From positions 1,942,001 through 2,006,000 of the forward strand of contig NZ_CP162139.1 in assembly GCF_040833985.1 (NCBI RefSeq): DNA of 64,000 nt, written 5' to 3'. The DNA comes from Leptospira sp. WS4.C2. GTDB taxonomy: Bacteria; Spirochaetota; Leptospiria; Leptospirales; Leptospiraceae. The translations under genes were made by a program, and so were the position numbers. The notes under the pieces were generated by a model that saw nothing but the letters and a program-made list of their open reading frames with translations, had not been told where the DNA came from and ran no database searches. Each line of letters starts with the position of its first letter. The stretch's first letter is position 1. Positions 45,329 through 53,632 of this stretch are shown here, piece after piece.

Positions 45329-46768
45329 ATGAATCAAAAATCTATGGATCAGGATTCTGCACAATTAGAAGCACTTGGTCTCAAATCCGAGTTTGAGCGT
45401 AGTATGAGTTTTTGGGAAAACTTTTCCCTTGGTTTTACTTACCTCTCCCCTGTGGTGGGAGTTTATTCCGTATTCGCCCTAGCCATCCAAGCAGGTGGTC
45501 CTCCCATGATATGGAATTACCTGCTAGTCGGGTTTGGGCAATTTCTGGTTTGTTTGGTATTCGGGGAGATCGTTTCCCAATATCCAATCTCTGGGGGAAT
45601 TTACCCCTGGGCACTCCGTTTGGTAGGGGAACGCTGGGCTTGGATGTCGGCATGGGTTTACGCCTGGGCCCTTTTCACTACAGTCGCTGCGGTTGCTGTG
45701 GGTGGTGCCCCATTTCTTAGCCAACTCCTTGGAGTGGAATTTGGAAATACCGGTTTCATTTGGATTGCCATCATTATGATTCTTATCTCTACCATTCTCA
45801 ATTTAAGTGGAACAAGGCTCCTTGCTCAAGTTGCTTTTTTTGGATTTTTATGTGAGCTGATTGGAGCTGTAGTTGTGGGAGGATATCTATTAATTTTTGC
45901 CAAAGTAAATTCTATTTCGATCTTATGGAATACCTTCTCTTTTGGAGAAGGAGTGAATTACTTCCCAGCATTTTTAGCATCTTCTGTGGCAGCGATGTTT
46001 TGTTATTACGGATTTGAAGCTTGCGGTGATGTAGCAGAAGAAACACCAAATGCTAGTTCGGCGATTCCAAAATCAATGCGTATGACAGTCTACATTGGAG
46101 GCGGAGCCGCTACCTTTGTCTGTTTGGCATTGCTTTTGGCTCTACCCAATGTGGACAAAGCCATTTCAGGAGAAGATAGTGATCCTGTAACTACGACTCT
46201 AGTTTCTGCAATGGGAATTGTAGGATACCGCATGGTCATCGTGGTGGTTATGGTTTCTTTTTTATCCTGTTTACTCAGCTTACAAGCAGCGGCAAGTCGT
46301 CTATTATTTTCGTTTGCTCGTGATGGAATGATCTTTGGAAGTAAATATTTAAACCATCTCTCTAAATCAGGAAAGGTTCCCGTAAATGCACTGCTTATCA
46401 CGGGTCTTATTCCCGTTCTGATTGCAAGTATTGGACATTGGTTGCAAGATGCAGTCACAACCATTATCAGTTTTGCTTCTGCTGGAATTTATATTGCCTT
46501 CCAAATGGTGATCCTTGCAGCCTTATATGCGCGCTACCACGGTTGGAAACCAAAAGGTTCTTTTACTTTAGGGAAACTGGGGGTTTGGATCAATGCAATT
46601 GCTCTCTTCTATGGAATCACCGCTGTTGCTAATATGGTGTGGCCAAGGACTCCGGAAGAACCATGGTATATCAATTATGGTATGATCTTTACAACCCTTG
46701 TTGTCATTTCTTCGGGGATCCTTTATCTTTTGGTAGCAAAACCACACTTACAAAGAAAGTCTTCTTAA
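45329..46768 (+). CDS. amino acid permease, APC superfamily
   Basis: A 479-residue transporter with 12 helices, the N-terminal SFWENFSLGFTYLSPVVGVYSVFALAIQAGGPPM typical of APC helix 1, and YPISGGIYPWALRLVGERWAW in helix 3. The fold fits amino acid/polyamine permeases of the GabP/eukaryote-type BAT1 group; the substrate is unknown. Preceded by a small divergent lipoprotein. A hairpin follows at 46808-46839. Confidence 0.9.
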   Translation: MNQKSMDQDSAQLEALGLKSEFERSMSFWENFSLGFTYLSPVVGVYSVFALAIQAGGPPMIWNYLLVGFGQFLVCLVFGEIVSQYPISGGIYPWALRLVGERWAWMSAWVYAWALFTTVAAVAVGGAPFLSQLLGVEFGNTGFIWIAIIMILISTILNLSGTRLLAQVAFFGFLCELIGAVVVGGYLLIFAKVNSISILWNTFSFGEGVNYFPAFLASSVAAMFCYYGFEACGDVAEETPNASSAIPKSMRMTVYIGGGAATFVCLALLLALPNVDKAISGEDSDPVTTTLVSAMGIVGYRMVIVVVMVSFLSCLLSLQAAASRLLFSFARDGMIFGSKYLNHLSKSGKVPVNALLITGLIPVLIASIGHWLQDAVTTIISFASAGIYIAFQMVILAALYARYHGWKPKGSFTLGKLGVWINAIALFYGITAVANMVWPRTPEEPWYINYGMIFTTLVVISSGILYLLVAKPHLQRKSS

Positions 46769-46807
46769 GGCTAAGGAAATTAAAACTCAAGAAGTTTCAG
46801 TCTCATT

Positions 46808-46839
46808 GATTTGGGAAAATTTATTCTCTTTCCCAAATC
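46808..46839. terminator. hairpin between permease and methyltransferase genes
   Basis: GATTTGGGAAA (46808-46818) with TTTCCCAAATC (46829-46839), 11 perfect pairs and a 10-base loop. Its right arm overlaps the last codons of the methyltransferase. The T tract is poor on either strand. Confidence 0.5.
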
Positions 46840-47444
46840 AGATACTCCCCACCAGAGATTTCTTCTTTTAAAACAATTCGAAATCCTGGCAAAGAACTCC
46901 CTCCAAACCCATGGAAGGTGATTAGTTTCGTTTTTGATTTTAATGATAATAGATTTTGTTTTAGTGTTTGTAAATCTTTTAGAAACTGATTTGCCGATTT
47001 CTGTTTTTGCAAATCGATAGAATGGCTTCCCTTCATGGTTTCATACAAAGGATTAAAGCAGTAATAATGAGAATGGCCTTCGGGAAAATGTTGTAAAAAA
47101 TTTTCGTTTCTAAACTTCACCTTGGGTGTCTCCCAGTGTTCTTTCAAAGAATCGGAAAGAACAACCAACTCTTCTCTATCTTCCAATCCAGAGATTTCAA
47201 TAGAATGATTCGAAAGAAAGGAAAGATAAATGCAAAACTTTCCAACACCAGATCCTAAATCCACAATCGATGTCACTCCATCCAGAGAAAGATATTTCCA
47301 TGTCCTTTCGATGACAGAGATGGGAGTCCATTGAAAAGGCGAAAGCGTTTGGAATTTTTCGGGAAGGTAAGAATCCCATAAGGTATCTGTCATTGGATCC
47401 CCTACGCTGAATTTCTGTCCTTTATTGAAAAATTGGTTTCTCAT
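46821..47444 (-). CDS. class I SAM-dependent methyltransferase-like protein
   Basis: A 207-residue protein. The SAM-binding motif I is IVDLGSGVGKFCIYLSFLS (about residues 58-76), then an acidic strand-2 end (ISGLEDREE) and HYYCFNPLYE where the catalytic motif IV would be. Substrate unknown. ATG 47444 stands only 11 bp from the divergent small gene. Length is a little short for a full class I fold, with the last strands near FHGFGGSSLPGFRIVLKEE. Confidence 0.72.
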   Translation of the reverse strand: MRNQFFNKGQKFSVGDPMTDTLWDSYLPEKFQTLSPFQWTPISVIERTWKYLSLDGVTSIVDLGSGVGKFCIYLSFLSNHSIEISGLEDREELVVLSDSLKEHWETPKVKFRNENFLQHFPEGHSHYYCFNPLYETMKGSHSIDLQKQKSANQFLKDLQTLKQNLLSLKSKTKLITFHGFGGSSLPGFRIVLKEEISGGEYLIWERE

Positions 47445-47455
47445 TTATTCCCGCT

Positions 47456-47695
47456 ATGTTACACCATTTGTTTATGGACCAAAAGATTCAGTATTTGAAC
47501 CAAATGATCGAAATCATTGATAACAAAGTTACCATTTTTAAAAAAAACAAGTCCAAATTACCACAAGCAGCTTATGCCGCTGAAAAACAAGTGCTGACAC
47601 GCACGATTCAAGACACAATCCAACTTGCCGAAGATATCAAACCTGTCCCCTTTTCCCTAATTAATGATTTGAAAGCTCTCATCAAACAATTATAA
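47456..47695 (+). CDS. small protein of unknown function, probably coiled coil
   Basis: A 79-residue protein (73 if the ATG at 47474 is used). Predicted helical, with hydrophobic residues at heptad spacing (LNQMIEIIDNKVTIFKKN and AEKQVLTRTIQDTIQLAED). No ribosome site is clear before either start, and the promoter would have to lie within the divergent methyltransferase gene. Codon use matches neighbours. Real gene likely but not certain. Confidence 0.5.
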   Translation: MLHHLFMDQKIQYLNQMIEIIDNKVTIFKKNKSKLPQAAYAAEKQVLTRTIQDTIQLAEDIKPVPFSLINDLKALIKQL

Positions 47696-47729
47696 TATAA
47701 GTTCGCTTCGACTAAAAGCGGCGAAGATT

Positions 47730-48827
47730 ATGAACCCAAATTTTTGTTACCAAGTCCCTGTGGTCGTAGGATCTGGAATTTCTGGAGCAGCCATTGCTAT
47801 GTTGAATCCAAATGTAGTGGTCTACGATAAAGGAAAATCTTCTGGAGGAAGAGTTTCAAGTAAACACGGGATTGAAACCTCTTCTTTTGACTTTGGGGCT
47901 ACTATGTTTCGAGATCCTATGGAAGTGCGTTGGCTTGGCCAAGAAACAAAGTATTCCATTTTAGAAATTTGGAAGTCGTCGTCAGTTTCTCTGTCGACTA
48001 AACCCATTTTTAGCGATGCACATTTTTATCCTGTTTTGGGTATGTCAAGTTTAGTTTCCGCCATGTTAGGGAATGTAAAACCATTCCAGAGCCATACTTT
48101 AAAAAGGATGGAATTGATAGATGAAAAAAACTGGAATTTAGAATTTCATAACTCTGCAACCAAACAAATAGATACGATTTCTACTCATTCCGTTATCCTA
48201 ACCCTTCCGATTCCACAGATTTTGGAAATTTTCCATCGGTCAAAAGAGAATTCCAAATTGAAACAATGGATCGATTTTTTAAATCAATACAACGATTACC
48301 GTAAAACTCTTGTTAGCTATTTTTATTGGGACCAATGGAAACCAGACTGGAAGACACTTTCCTTAGATCCTGATGCGAAAATTCCAATCACTACAATGCT
48401 AAAACGAGGAACAGATTGGGAATACCTAAGTTGGGAAAGCCTCAAGTATCCGAAAGAATTTCAATCAGGTTCTGCCCTTCTTGTCCAATTTGGTGCTCTA
48501 TTTTCAGAATCTCACTTTGAAGATTGGATGGATGAGAAAAAAAATCCGAGTGAAAAATATAAAGACTATCTCATCCAAAATTTAAAAGAAATATTGGATG
48601 CCCCAAAACCCGACTTAATCTGGAACCATAGGTGGAAGTATGCACAAGCACAGATGCCCTTGCTAGGAAGGGAAGGTGCTTTGGATCTAGACTCGGAAGC
48701 ATTTGAAGTTTGGAAACGTCTCTGCAAAGATACCGGGATCACAATTCTTGGCGACTGGCTCTTTGGTGCCAAGGTAGAAAGAATCGTTGGAGGAATTTAC
48801 TTTCTTTCTCACAACGATCTATTGTAA
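47730..48827 (+). CDS. FAD-dependent amine oxidase/renalase-like protein
   Basis: A 365-residue flavoprotein. The Rossmann motif VVVGSGISGAAIAM (GxGxxG) is at residues 11-24, then VVYDKGKSSGGRVSSK, which matches the renalase/COG3380 pattern, and FDFGATMF. The C-terminal segment ILGDWLFGAKVERIVGGIY aligns with the family FAD-binding ending (GDWC..G.VEGA..SG). Renalase-like enzymes oxidise or isomerise nicotinamide-related compounds; the substrate here is unknown. Converges on the DUF1499 gene with a 2-bp gap. Confidence 0.82.
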   Translation: MNPNFCYQVPVVVGSGISGAAIAMLNPNVVVYDKGKSSGGRVSSKHGIETSSFDFGATMFRDPMEVRWLGQETKYSILEIWKSSSVSLSTKPIFSDAHFYPVLGMSSLVSAMLGNVKPFQSHTLKRMELIDEKNWNLEFHNSATKQIDTISTHSVILTLPIPQILEIFHRSKENSKLKQWIDFLNQYNDYRKTLVSYFYWDQWKPDWKTLSLDPDAKIPITTMLKRGTDWEYLSWESLKYPKEFQSGSALLVQFGALFSESHFEDWMDEKKNPSEKYKDYLIQNLKEILDAPKPDLIWNHRWKYAQAQMPLLGREGALDLDSEAFEVWKRLCKDTGITILGDWLFGAKVERIVGGIYFLSHNDLL

Positions 48828-48829
48828 GT

Positions 48830-49261
48830 TTACTCCTTTGCGAGTAACTCTCGAAACTGATTCACTCTCCTTCTGTTAGCAAAGATATCCCATAACCCAA
48901 GTATCGATTGGGAGCGCACTTGGGCTTCCTGTTTATCTTCAGGAAAATATATCTCCACTCGATCGGGAAATCGAAAGACTTTTGTGAAAAAAATCACTCG
49001 AATGTATTCTCCCTCTTTTTCTTCACTGATCCAAATGTTTTCGGACTCATGGAAGTATTTAGCAATTCTTTCGTAGGCAATTTGTCGAGAAGTGGTATAT
49101 ACAATCGGATCCACTTTATGAACAATGTTATATTGCATACTTTGACTAGAAACACAGTTAGGTGATGGTGGGCAACCGCGGAGTTCCCCGTCGCTGACCC
49201 CAGAAAGAGGACTTAAAACACTCATACAACAAATAAAGAAAACACTTAAAGCAGCTTCCAT
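48830..49261 (-). CDS. DUF1499 family exported protein
   Basis: A 143-residue protein with an N-terminal hydrophobic signal (LSVFFICCMSVLSPLSG) and the DUF1499 motif CPPSPNCVSSQS at about residues 30-41, followed by the FRFPDRVEIYF and a C-terminal RRRVNQFRELL segment. Function of the family is unknown. The Cys12-13 pair in the signal region might act as a lipobox, though FICC is weak. Divergent from the hydrolase gene 70 bp away. Confidence 0.85.
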   Translation of the reverse strand: MEAALSVFFICCMSVLSPLSGVSDGELRGCPPSPNCVSSQSMQYNIVHKVDPIVYTTSRQIAYERIAKYFHESENIWISEEKEGEYIRVIFFTKVFRFPDRVEIYFPEDKQEAQVRSQSILGLWDIFANRRRVNQFRELLAKE

Positions 49262-49331
49262 ATCTCCTAAATTCGAAAACTCGGTGTTTTTTACTTGCAG
49301 ATTTTATAAATTTTCTTATTTTTATCGGCTC

Positions 49332-50216
49332 ATGAAACGAATCAAAAAATATTCCTTTTCTGCATTGATTTTTAGTATCATATTACTTATCATTGCTGCC
49401 TATTATTTTTCCAGTTTGGTTTTATATCCCAAAGTCAATTGTAACTTGGATCACCATGTTTTTTGTAATGGTCCCTCGGAAGTGGGGCTTACATTCGAAG
49501 AAGTGGAGATCACAACAGGAGACAAACTTAACCTTGTTAGTTATTGGATTCCCACCAAACAATCGAATGCTACGATCATCCTTGTCCATGGACACGGAGG
49601 ACAAAGAAATGAAGGAATACGATTTGCAAAAAGTCTACACCAAGCAGGATACAATTTACTCCTCTTAAGTTTACGAAGAAACCACGGAGGATTTGCTTCC
49701 ATGGGATTTCATGAACAAAAGGATGTAACAGCCGCTATTTCCTATTTAAAAACAAAAGGTTACAATAAAATTGGTATCTTTGGATTTTCTATGGGTTCGG
49801 CGACAAGTATCATTGCGATGGCAGACCATCCCGAAATCCAAGCCGGCCTCTTTAGCAGTGGTTATGGGAGTGCGATCGATGTTTTAGTAGAATCTGCTAA
49901 ACGCGATTTTGGAATTCCGTATTACCCTCTTATTCCCGTAGTCAAACTTGCCCTCAACTTGCGGGGGGATATGGATATTGATTCAGTAAGGCCTATTGAT
50001 AAAATTGCCTCCATTAGTCCAAGACCCATTGCTCTCTTTCATTGTAAAATGGATGATTACGTAGACTACCATCATGCGGTGGATCTATATGCCAAAGCAG
50101 GAGAACCAAAATCTCTTTGGTCACCAGAGTGCAAACGACATGAACGACTTTGGAATTTTGATTCGAAGGAAGCAGAATCAAGGGCGGTTGGGTTCTTTTT
50201 GAAGTATTTGAAATAG
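49332..50216 (+). CDS. alpha/beta hydrolase with N-terminal membrane anchor
   Basis: A 294-residue protein. One transmembrane helix or uncleaved signal (FSALIFSIILLIIAAYYFSSL), then an alpha/beta hydrolase fold: oxyanion HGHGGQ, nucleophile elbow GFSMGSATS, acid in CKMDDYVD, and His in CKRHERLWN. This is the BAAT/FrsA-like group seen in Gram-negative bacteria. ATG 49332 avoids a longer frame started by GTG without a ribosome site. Substrate unknown, perhaps an acyl ester or peptide. Confidence 0.88.
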   Translation: MKRIKKYSFSALIFSIILLIIAAYYFSSLVLYPKVNCNLDHHVFCNGPSEVGLTFEEVEITTGDKLNLVSYWIPTKQSNATIILVHGHGGQRNEGIRFAKSLHQAGYNLLLLSLRRNHGGFASMGFHEQKDVTAAISYLKTKGYNKIGIFGFSMGSATSIIAMADHPEIQAGLFSSGYGSAIDVLVESAKRDFGIPYYPLIPVVKLALNLRGDMDIDSVRPIDKIASISPRPIALFHCKMDDYVDYHHAVDLYAKAGEPKSLWSPECKRHERLWNFDSKEAESRAVGFFLKYLK

Positions 50217-50376
50217 GTGAATGATTGGGGATCCTTCGGAGAGGATCGCTGTAATGATCACTCTCTATGGGGGTGATTGATTGGTTTTTTGTGAGGTGTT
50301 CGGGATCCAAATCTTTTGTTTTATACCAGAAGATTTTTTTTGAAATATAGAGTTTAATTAAGGTTAAATGGTAAAA

Positions 50377-50394
50377 GCTCGAAGGGGGACTCGA
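50377..50394 (-). repeat. 18-bp copy of the tRNA-Leu 3' end (left copy)
   Basis: GCTCGAAGGGGGACTCGA at 50377-50394 is identical to 50577-50594, the acceptor and T-arm end of tRNA-Leu, in the same orientation and exactly 200 bp away. After it the sequence diverges (CCTCTC against ACCCCC), so only the 3' end of the tRNA is duplicated. It looks like an att-type direct repeat or a tRNA remnant. Confidence 0.85.
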
Positions 50395-50575
50395 CCTCTC
50401 CGCTGTTTGGACTTCCTTTCCAAACAACGCTCCGAGGCACGGTTTTGTTCGTCGCCTCCCTTCCGGGTCGGCTTTTCCAAATCATTGCTTCCTATGGGCG
50501 CAACGATTCGGCTCACAAAACTGTTCGAGTCGATCTATATGTATTTGAATGCTTGAGTTGTGATTAGTTTGATTT
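50395..50575. mobile_element. GC-rich unit bounded by tRNA-Leu end repeats, possible integration remnant
   Basis: By hand count the first 126 bp (50395-50520) hold 68 G+C, about 54%, against a visibly AT-rich surround. Contained are an 8-bp hairpin TGTTTGGA/TCCAAACA with a 7-base loop (50404-50426), placed like the long variable arm of a class II tRNA, and CCC-GGAA-GGG on the minus strand. No protein gene is credible. A tiny integrated element, a tRNA-derived repeat, or a pseudo-tRNA are the readings; no integrase is present. Confidence 0.4.
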
Positions 50576-50657
50576 TGCTCGAAGGGGGACTCGAACCCCC
50601 ACACCTTGCGGCACTACCACCTCAAAGTAGCGTGTCTACCAATTCCACCATCCGAGC
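50576..50657 (-). tRNA. tRNA-Leu (anticodon GAG)
   Basis: Minus strand. Acceptor GCTCGGA pairs with TTCGAGC; D-arm GGTGGAATTGGTAGACAC; anticodon arm CTACT-TTGAGGT-GGTAG gives anticodon GAG (codons CUC/CUU); long variable arm with loop as in class II tRNAs; T-arm GGGGG-TTCGAGT-CCCCC. Discriminator A at 50576. CCA is not encoded, as bases beyond it are AAA, so it is added after transcription. The reverse strand carries a duplicated 3' end at 50377-50394. Confidence 0.95.
50577..50594 (-). repeat. 18-bp tRNA-end repeat (right copy, inside tRNA-Leu)
   Basis: The intact tRNA copy of the repeat at 50377-50394. It covers the acceptor 3' strand and most of the T-arm, the classic target region of tRNA-site integrases. 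Confidence 0.85.
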
Positions 50658-50761
50658 GGGTGTGTATGTAGGTCAGGTTAGGAAAACGGGTTCTTTCGTC
50701 AAGGAGATGAATTTTCTCTTGTCACTTGCACTCACCAATGGGTAGGTTGTAGGGGTCAAGT

Positions 50762-51400
50762 ATGCAAGTATCCGATCTTACCTTTCGCCTCAAACTCCTG
50801 CTTATAGGTTTCCTTTCTCCTTTGTTTGTTCTGGTTGGTCTTCTTCTATCAGCTCCGTATTGGTTAAAATCCTCTGAAACTTACCAAAAATCAGATGTGG
50901 CTGTGTTAGAAGTATCAAACTCGTTGCCATCCAAAAAGATTCTAAAAGCGGTGGCTGCTTTATCACAACGCGCTGATTTCAAGAAGCTGATCCTTGTTAT
51001 ACGAGAGGACAAATCACAAAATTTACTCGATTCATCGCAAGAAAAAGAGAGAAAAATCAAAGAACATTTGAGTTCCTTAGGAATTGGACCCGGCCTTATA
51101 TCCTCTTTAGTAGTCGCCGGGACCAAAATGGGTGACACAGACGAGGCATCGAAAAACCTATTAAAAATAGCTGTTTCGGATAACTTAAGGAACATTTTAC
51201 TTCTTTGTCGTGAGTATGAAACCAAACGAGTTTTAGGAACCTATCGCAAAACCTTAGCCAGTTTGCCTATCCAGGTGACAGCATATGGATTTCCATCTGA
51301 AGTTTCTGCTTCCAATTGGTTTTTGTCGGAAGATGGGGTCAGGGAAATTACCGGCGAATTTGTACGTTATCTGTATTCTTATATTAGAGGTGTCCTATAA
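50762..51400 (+). CDS. membrane-anchored DUF218/YdcF-like protein
   Basis: A 212-residue protein with one N-terminal helix (residues 10-35), then a Rossmann-like domain. The end (YGFPSEVSASNWFLSEDGVREITGEFVRYLYSYIRG) and the central TDEASKNLLKIAVSDNLRNILLLCREYETKR match DUF218 (YdcF/SanA), in which a T-E-N/S-A-N pattern and late W-E-K/R are typical. The family may act in envelope or SAM-related functions; the role is open. lysS follows with no gap (TAA then ATG), so they are one transcript. Confidence 0.7.
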   Translation: MQVSDLTFRLKLLLIGFLSPLFVLVGLLLSAPYWLKSSETYQKSDVAVLEVSNSLPSKKILKAVAALSQRADFKKLILVIREDKSQNLLDSSQEKERKIKEHLSSLGIGPGLISSLVVAGTKMGDTDEASKNLLKIAVSDNLRNILLLCREYETKRVLGTYRKTLASLPIQVTAYGFPSEVSASNWFLSEDGVREITGEFVRYLYSYIRGVL

Positions 51401-52894
51401 ATGGATGAAATTAAAGATTCCAACGAACTGATCGAACAACGCATTCAAAAAATTAACGATTTAAAATCAAAAGGAATCAACCCCTACCCACTTCGTTTTT
51501 TTCCTAATGCAGATTCCAAATCTCTGATTGCTGGATTTGATCCCAATCAAACAGAAAAAAAATCCTTTAAATTGGGAGGACGATTGCATGCAAAACGTGT
51601 GATGGGAAAAGCAAGTTTTGCTCACATTCGAGATGCAGAAGGCCTCATCCAATTGTATGCGACAAGGGATGACTTAGGAGAAGAAACCTATTCTATATTT
51701 AAATCTTTGGATTTAGGAGATTGGATTGGTATCGAAGGATGGCTTTTTCAAACTCAAAAAGGAGAAACCACCCTCCATTTAACTAGCGTTCAACTACTTG
51801 CAAAATGTATTCGACCGCTTCCTGTGGTCAAAGAAAAAGATGGTGTTGTTTTTGATGCTTTTTCGGATGTCGAACAACGTTACCGCATGCGTTATGTGGA
51901 CCTTGTCGTAAATGAAAACGTAAGAGAAACTTTCAAAATGCGTTCTCGGATCATTTCTGAAATTCGAAAATTCTTAACCAACGAAGGATTTTTGGAAGTA
52001 GAAACTCCCATGATGCAACCCATTGCCGGTGGTGCTGCCGCTCGTCCTTTTGTCACTCACCACAATACACTGGATATGGAACTTTTTCTTCGCATTGCTC
52101 CTGAACTTTATTTAAAACGACTGATTGTAGGTGGCCTTGACCGAGTTTTTGAACTCAACAGAAACTTTCGGAATGAAGGAATTTCCACAAAACACAATCC
52201 CGAATTTACGATGATGGAAGCCTATATGGCGTTTGGTGATATGGAAGCGATGTTGTCACTTACCGAGAGAATGATTGTCTCTGTAGCCCAATCCATTGGC
52301 AAAGGATTAAAATTTGCCTACGGGAAAGACCAAATTGATCTTTCTCCTCCATGGAAACGAGTGAAGTACATTGATATCATCAAAGACTACTCCGGAATTG
52401 ACTTTAGCCAAATCACGGATTTAAATGATGCAATCGCTAAGGCCAAAGCCAAAGGAGTGGACTCTTCTGATTCCGTTTCCATTTGGAAGGTATGTGACGA
52501 TGTATTTAGCTCTCTTGTGGAACCTCATCTCATCCAACCAATCTTTATCACTGATTTTCCAAAGGAACTTTCGCCCCTTGCTAAGTCACGGGAAGATGAT
52601 CCAAAATATGTGGAACGATTTGAACCTTATGTGGCCGGTCGTGAGATTGGAAACGCCTTCACGGAGTTAAACGATCCTTTCGACCAAAGGGAACGATTTG
52701 AGGAACAAGTAAAACAAAGAGAGGCTGGGGATGATGAAGCCTTTATGATGGATGATGACTATATCCGTGCATTGGAATATGGTCTCCCTCCTACAGGTGG
52801 CCTTGGAATTGGTATCGACCGGCTTGTGATGTTACTGACAGACTCACACTCCATTCGGGATACCATTCTTTTTCCACTCATGAGACCGGAATAG
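51401..52894 (+). CDS. lysS: lysyl-tRNA synthetase, class II
   Basis: Charges tRNA-Lys. A 497-residue enzyme with an N-terminal OB-fold anticodon-binding domain ([22 protein letters not shown]) and the class II catalytic core: motif 1 about [25 protein letters not shown], motif 2 [20 protein letters not shown], motif 3 [14 protein letters not shown]. Full length compared with E. coli LysS (505). It ends with a strong hairpin terminator at 52971-53004. Most spirochaetes use class I LysK; class II is normal for Leptospira. Confidence 0.96.
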   Translation: MDEIKDSNELIEQRIQKINDLKSKGINPYPLRFFPNADSKSLIAGFDPNQTEKKSFKLGGRLHAKRVMGKASFAHIRDAEGLIQLYATRDDLGEETYSIFKSLDLGDWIGIEGWLFQTQKGETTLHLTSVQLLAKCIRPLPVVKEKDGVVFDAFSDVEQRYRMRYVDLVVNENVRETFKMRSRIISEIRKFLTNEGFLEVETPMMQPIAGGAAARPFVTHHNTLDMELFLRIAPELYLKRLIVGGLDRVFELNRNFRNEGISTKHNPEFTMMEAYMAFGDMEAMLSLTERMIVSVAQSIGKGLKFAYGKDQIDLSPPWKRVKYIDIIKDYSGIDFSQITDLNDAIAKAKAKGVDSSDSVSIWKVCDDVFSSLVEPHLIQPIFITDFPKELSPLAKSREDDPKYVERFEPYVAGREIGNAFTELNDPFDQRERFEEQVKQREAGDDEAFMMDDDYIRALEYGLPPTGGLGIGIDRLVMLLTDSHSIRDTILFPLMRPE

Positions 52895-52970
52895 AAAACA
52901 GCTTGAATCCAGAAACAAACAGGAACTGATCAATAAATGATATAAGAGTTCACCTCAACCTCCGAACATA

Positions 52971-53004
52971 AAAAAACTCCAGGATTAGATCCCTGGAGTT
53001 TTTT
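52971..53004. terminator. lysS terminator, bidirectional
   Basis: AAAAAACTCCAGG (52971-52983) with CCTGGAGTTTTTT (52992-53004), 8-base loop, A/T runs on both sides. Lies between convergent lysS and a lipoprotein gene. Confidence 0.9.
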
Positions 53005-53026
53005 TGTTTTTAGACAAATAACAATA

Positions 53027-53575
53027 TTACTTTTTATTGATATTGAGTTTTGGTTCTGATTCGATGGTGCGAATCAATTTAGAGAGATTTGTTTGGAAAG
53101 AAGCCGTTTGGCCAGAGCTCAACTGATAATTGAAGGTTTCTTTTCTATTTGTATAACTGATACCAATATTTTGGCTTTCACCCACTTTCGGAATGAGTTC
53201 TGGAGAAACCGCAGAGCTAATAACGATTGTATCGGAATAATCGGTATTAGTGCGTTTTAGATTGTACCAAGTATCCCCTAACTTTAAGGAAACACCAATC
53301 GGAAGGTCTACGTCAAAGGTTCCAATTTCATAAAGTAAAAAATACTGCACAAGGCCCGAGGTATTGTCTCTCTCTGCTTTGAAATACACGCAAGGTCGTT
53401 TGCCCGGAAATACCCAAACATACCTTTGCAAACAGAGGTCTTTGGAAATGGCAGTTTGCTGATCTAAGGTTGGTTCCGGTGTGACCACATAGGCCTTGGT
53501 TCCTGAGCAGGAAACAAAAACCAGAAAAGTGAGGAAAATGAAGGAAATTCGGGTGAAGGAGAAGATTCTTTCCAT
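53027..53575 (-). CDS. predicted lipoprotein, unknown function
   Basis: A 182-residue protein with a signal peptide (SFIFLTFLVFVSC, lipobox FVSC with Cys near residue 23) and a beta-rich body. Motifs such as LCLQRYVWVFPGKRPCVYF and a C-terminal basic KLNINKK are visible but no family is recognised. Monocistronic; starts 57 bp from divergent serA. Confidence 0.72.
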   Translation of the reverse strand: MERIFSFTRISFIFLTFLVFVSCSGTKAYVVTPEPTLDQQTAISKDLCLQRYVWVFPGKRPCVYFKAERDNTSGLVQYFLLYEIGTFDVDLPIGVSLKLGDTWYNLKRTNTDYSDTIVISSAVSPELIPKVGESQNIGISYTNRKETFNYQLSSGQTASFQTNLSKLIRTIESEPKLNINKK

Positions 53576-53632
53576 GGTAAGCTCAACCTTTTTCGAGGTG
53601 CAAGGTTTAGCAAAGGAAAAAATCCTGTTCCT

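Larger units (their letters stand above)
50217..50575. other. intergenic stretch between the hydrolase and tRNA-Leu
   Basis: 359 bp without a supportable gene. The first 160 bp are AT-rich with only a weak hairpin-like CCTTCGGAGAGG near 50235. From 50377 it contains the 18-bp tRNA-end copy and the GC-rich unit described separately. One 62-codon frame (50368-50556) crosses the GC-rich unit and I regard it as spurious. Confidence 0.8.

Noticed and set aside
50368..50556. 62-codon open frame over the GC-rich unit near tRNA-Leu
   Set aside because: It crosses the tRNA-end repeat and hairpins, has no ribosome site, and Arg/Ser/Pro-rich composition is expected for GC-rich non-coding DNA.
50560..50745. 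61-codon frame antisense to tRNA-Leu
   Set aside because: It is a translation of the tRNA complement (EGGLEPPHLAALPP is a well-known artefact).
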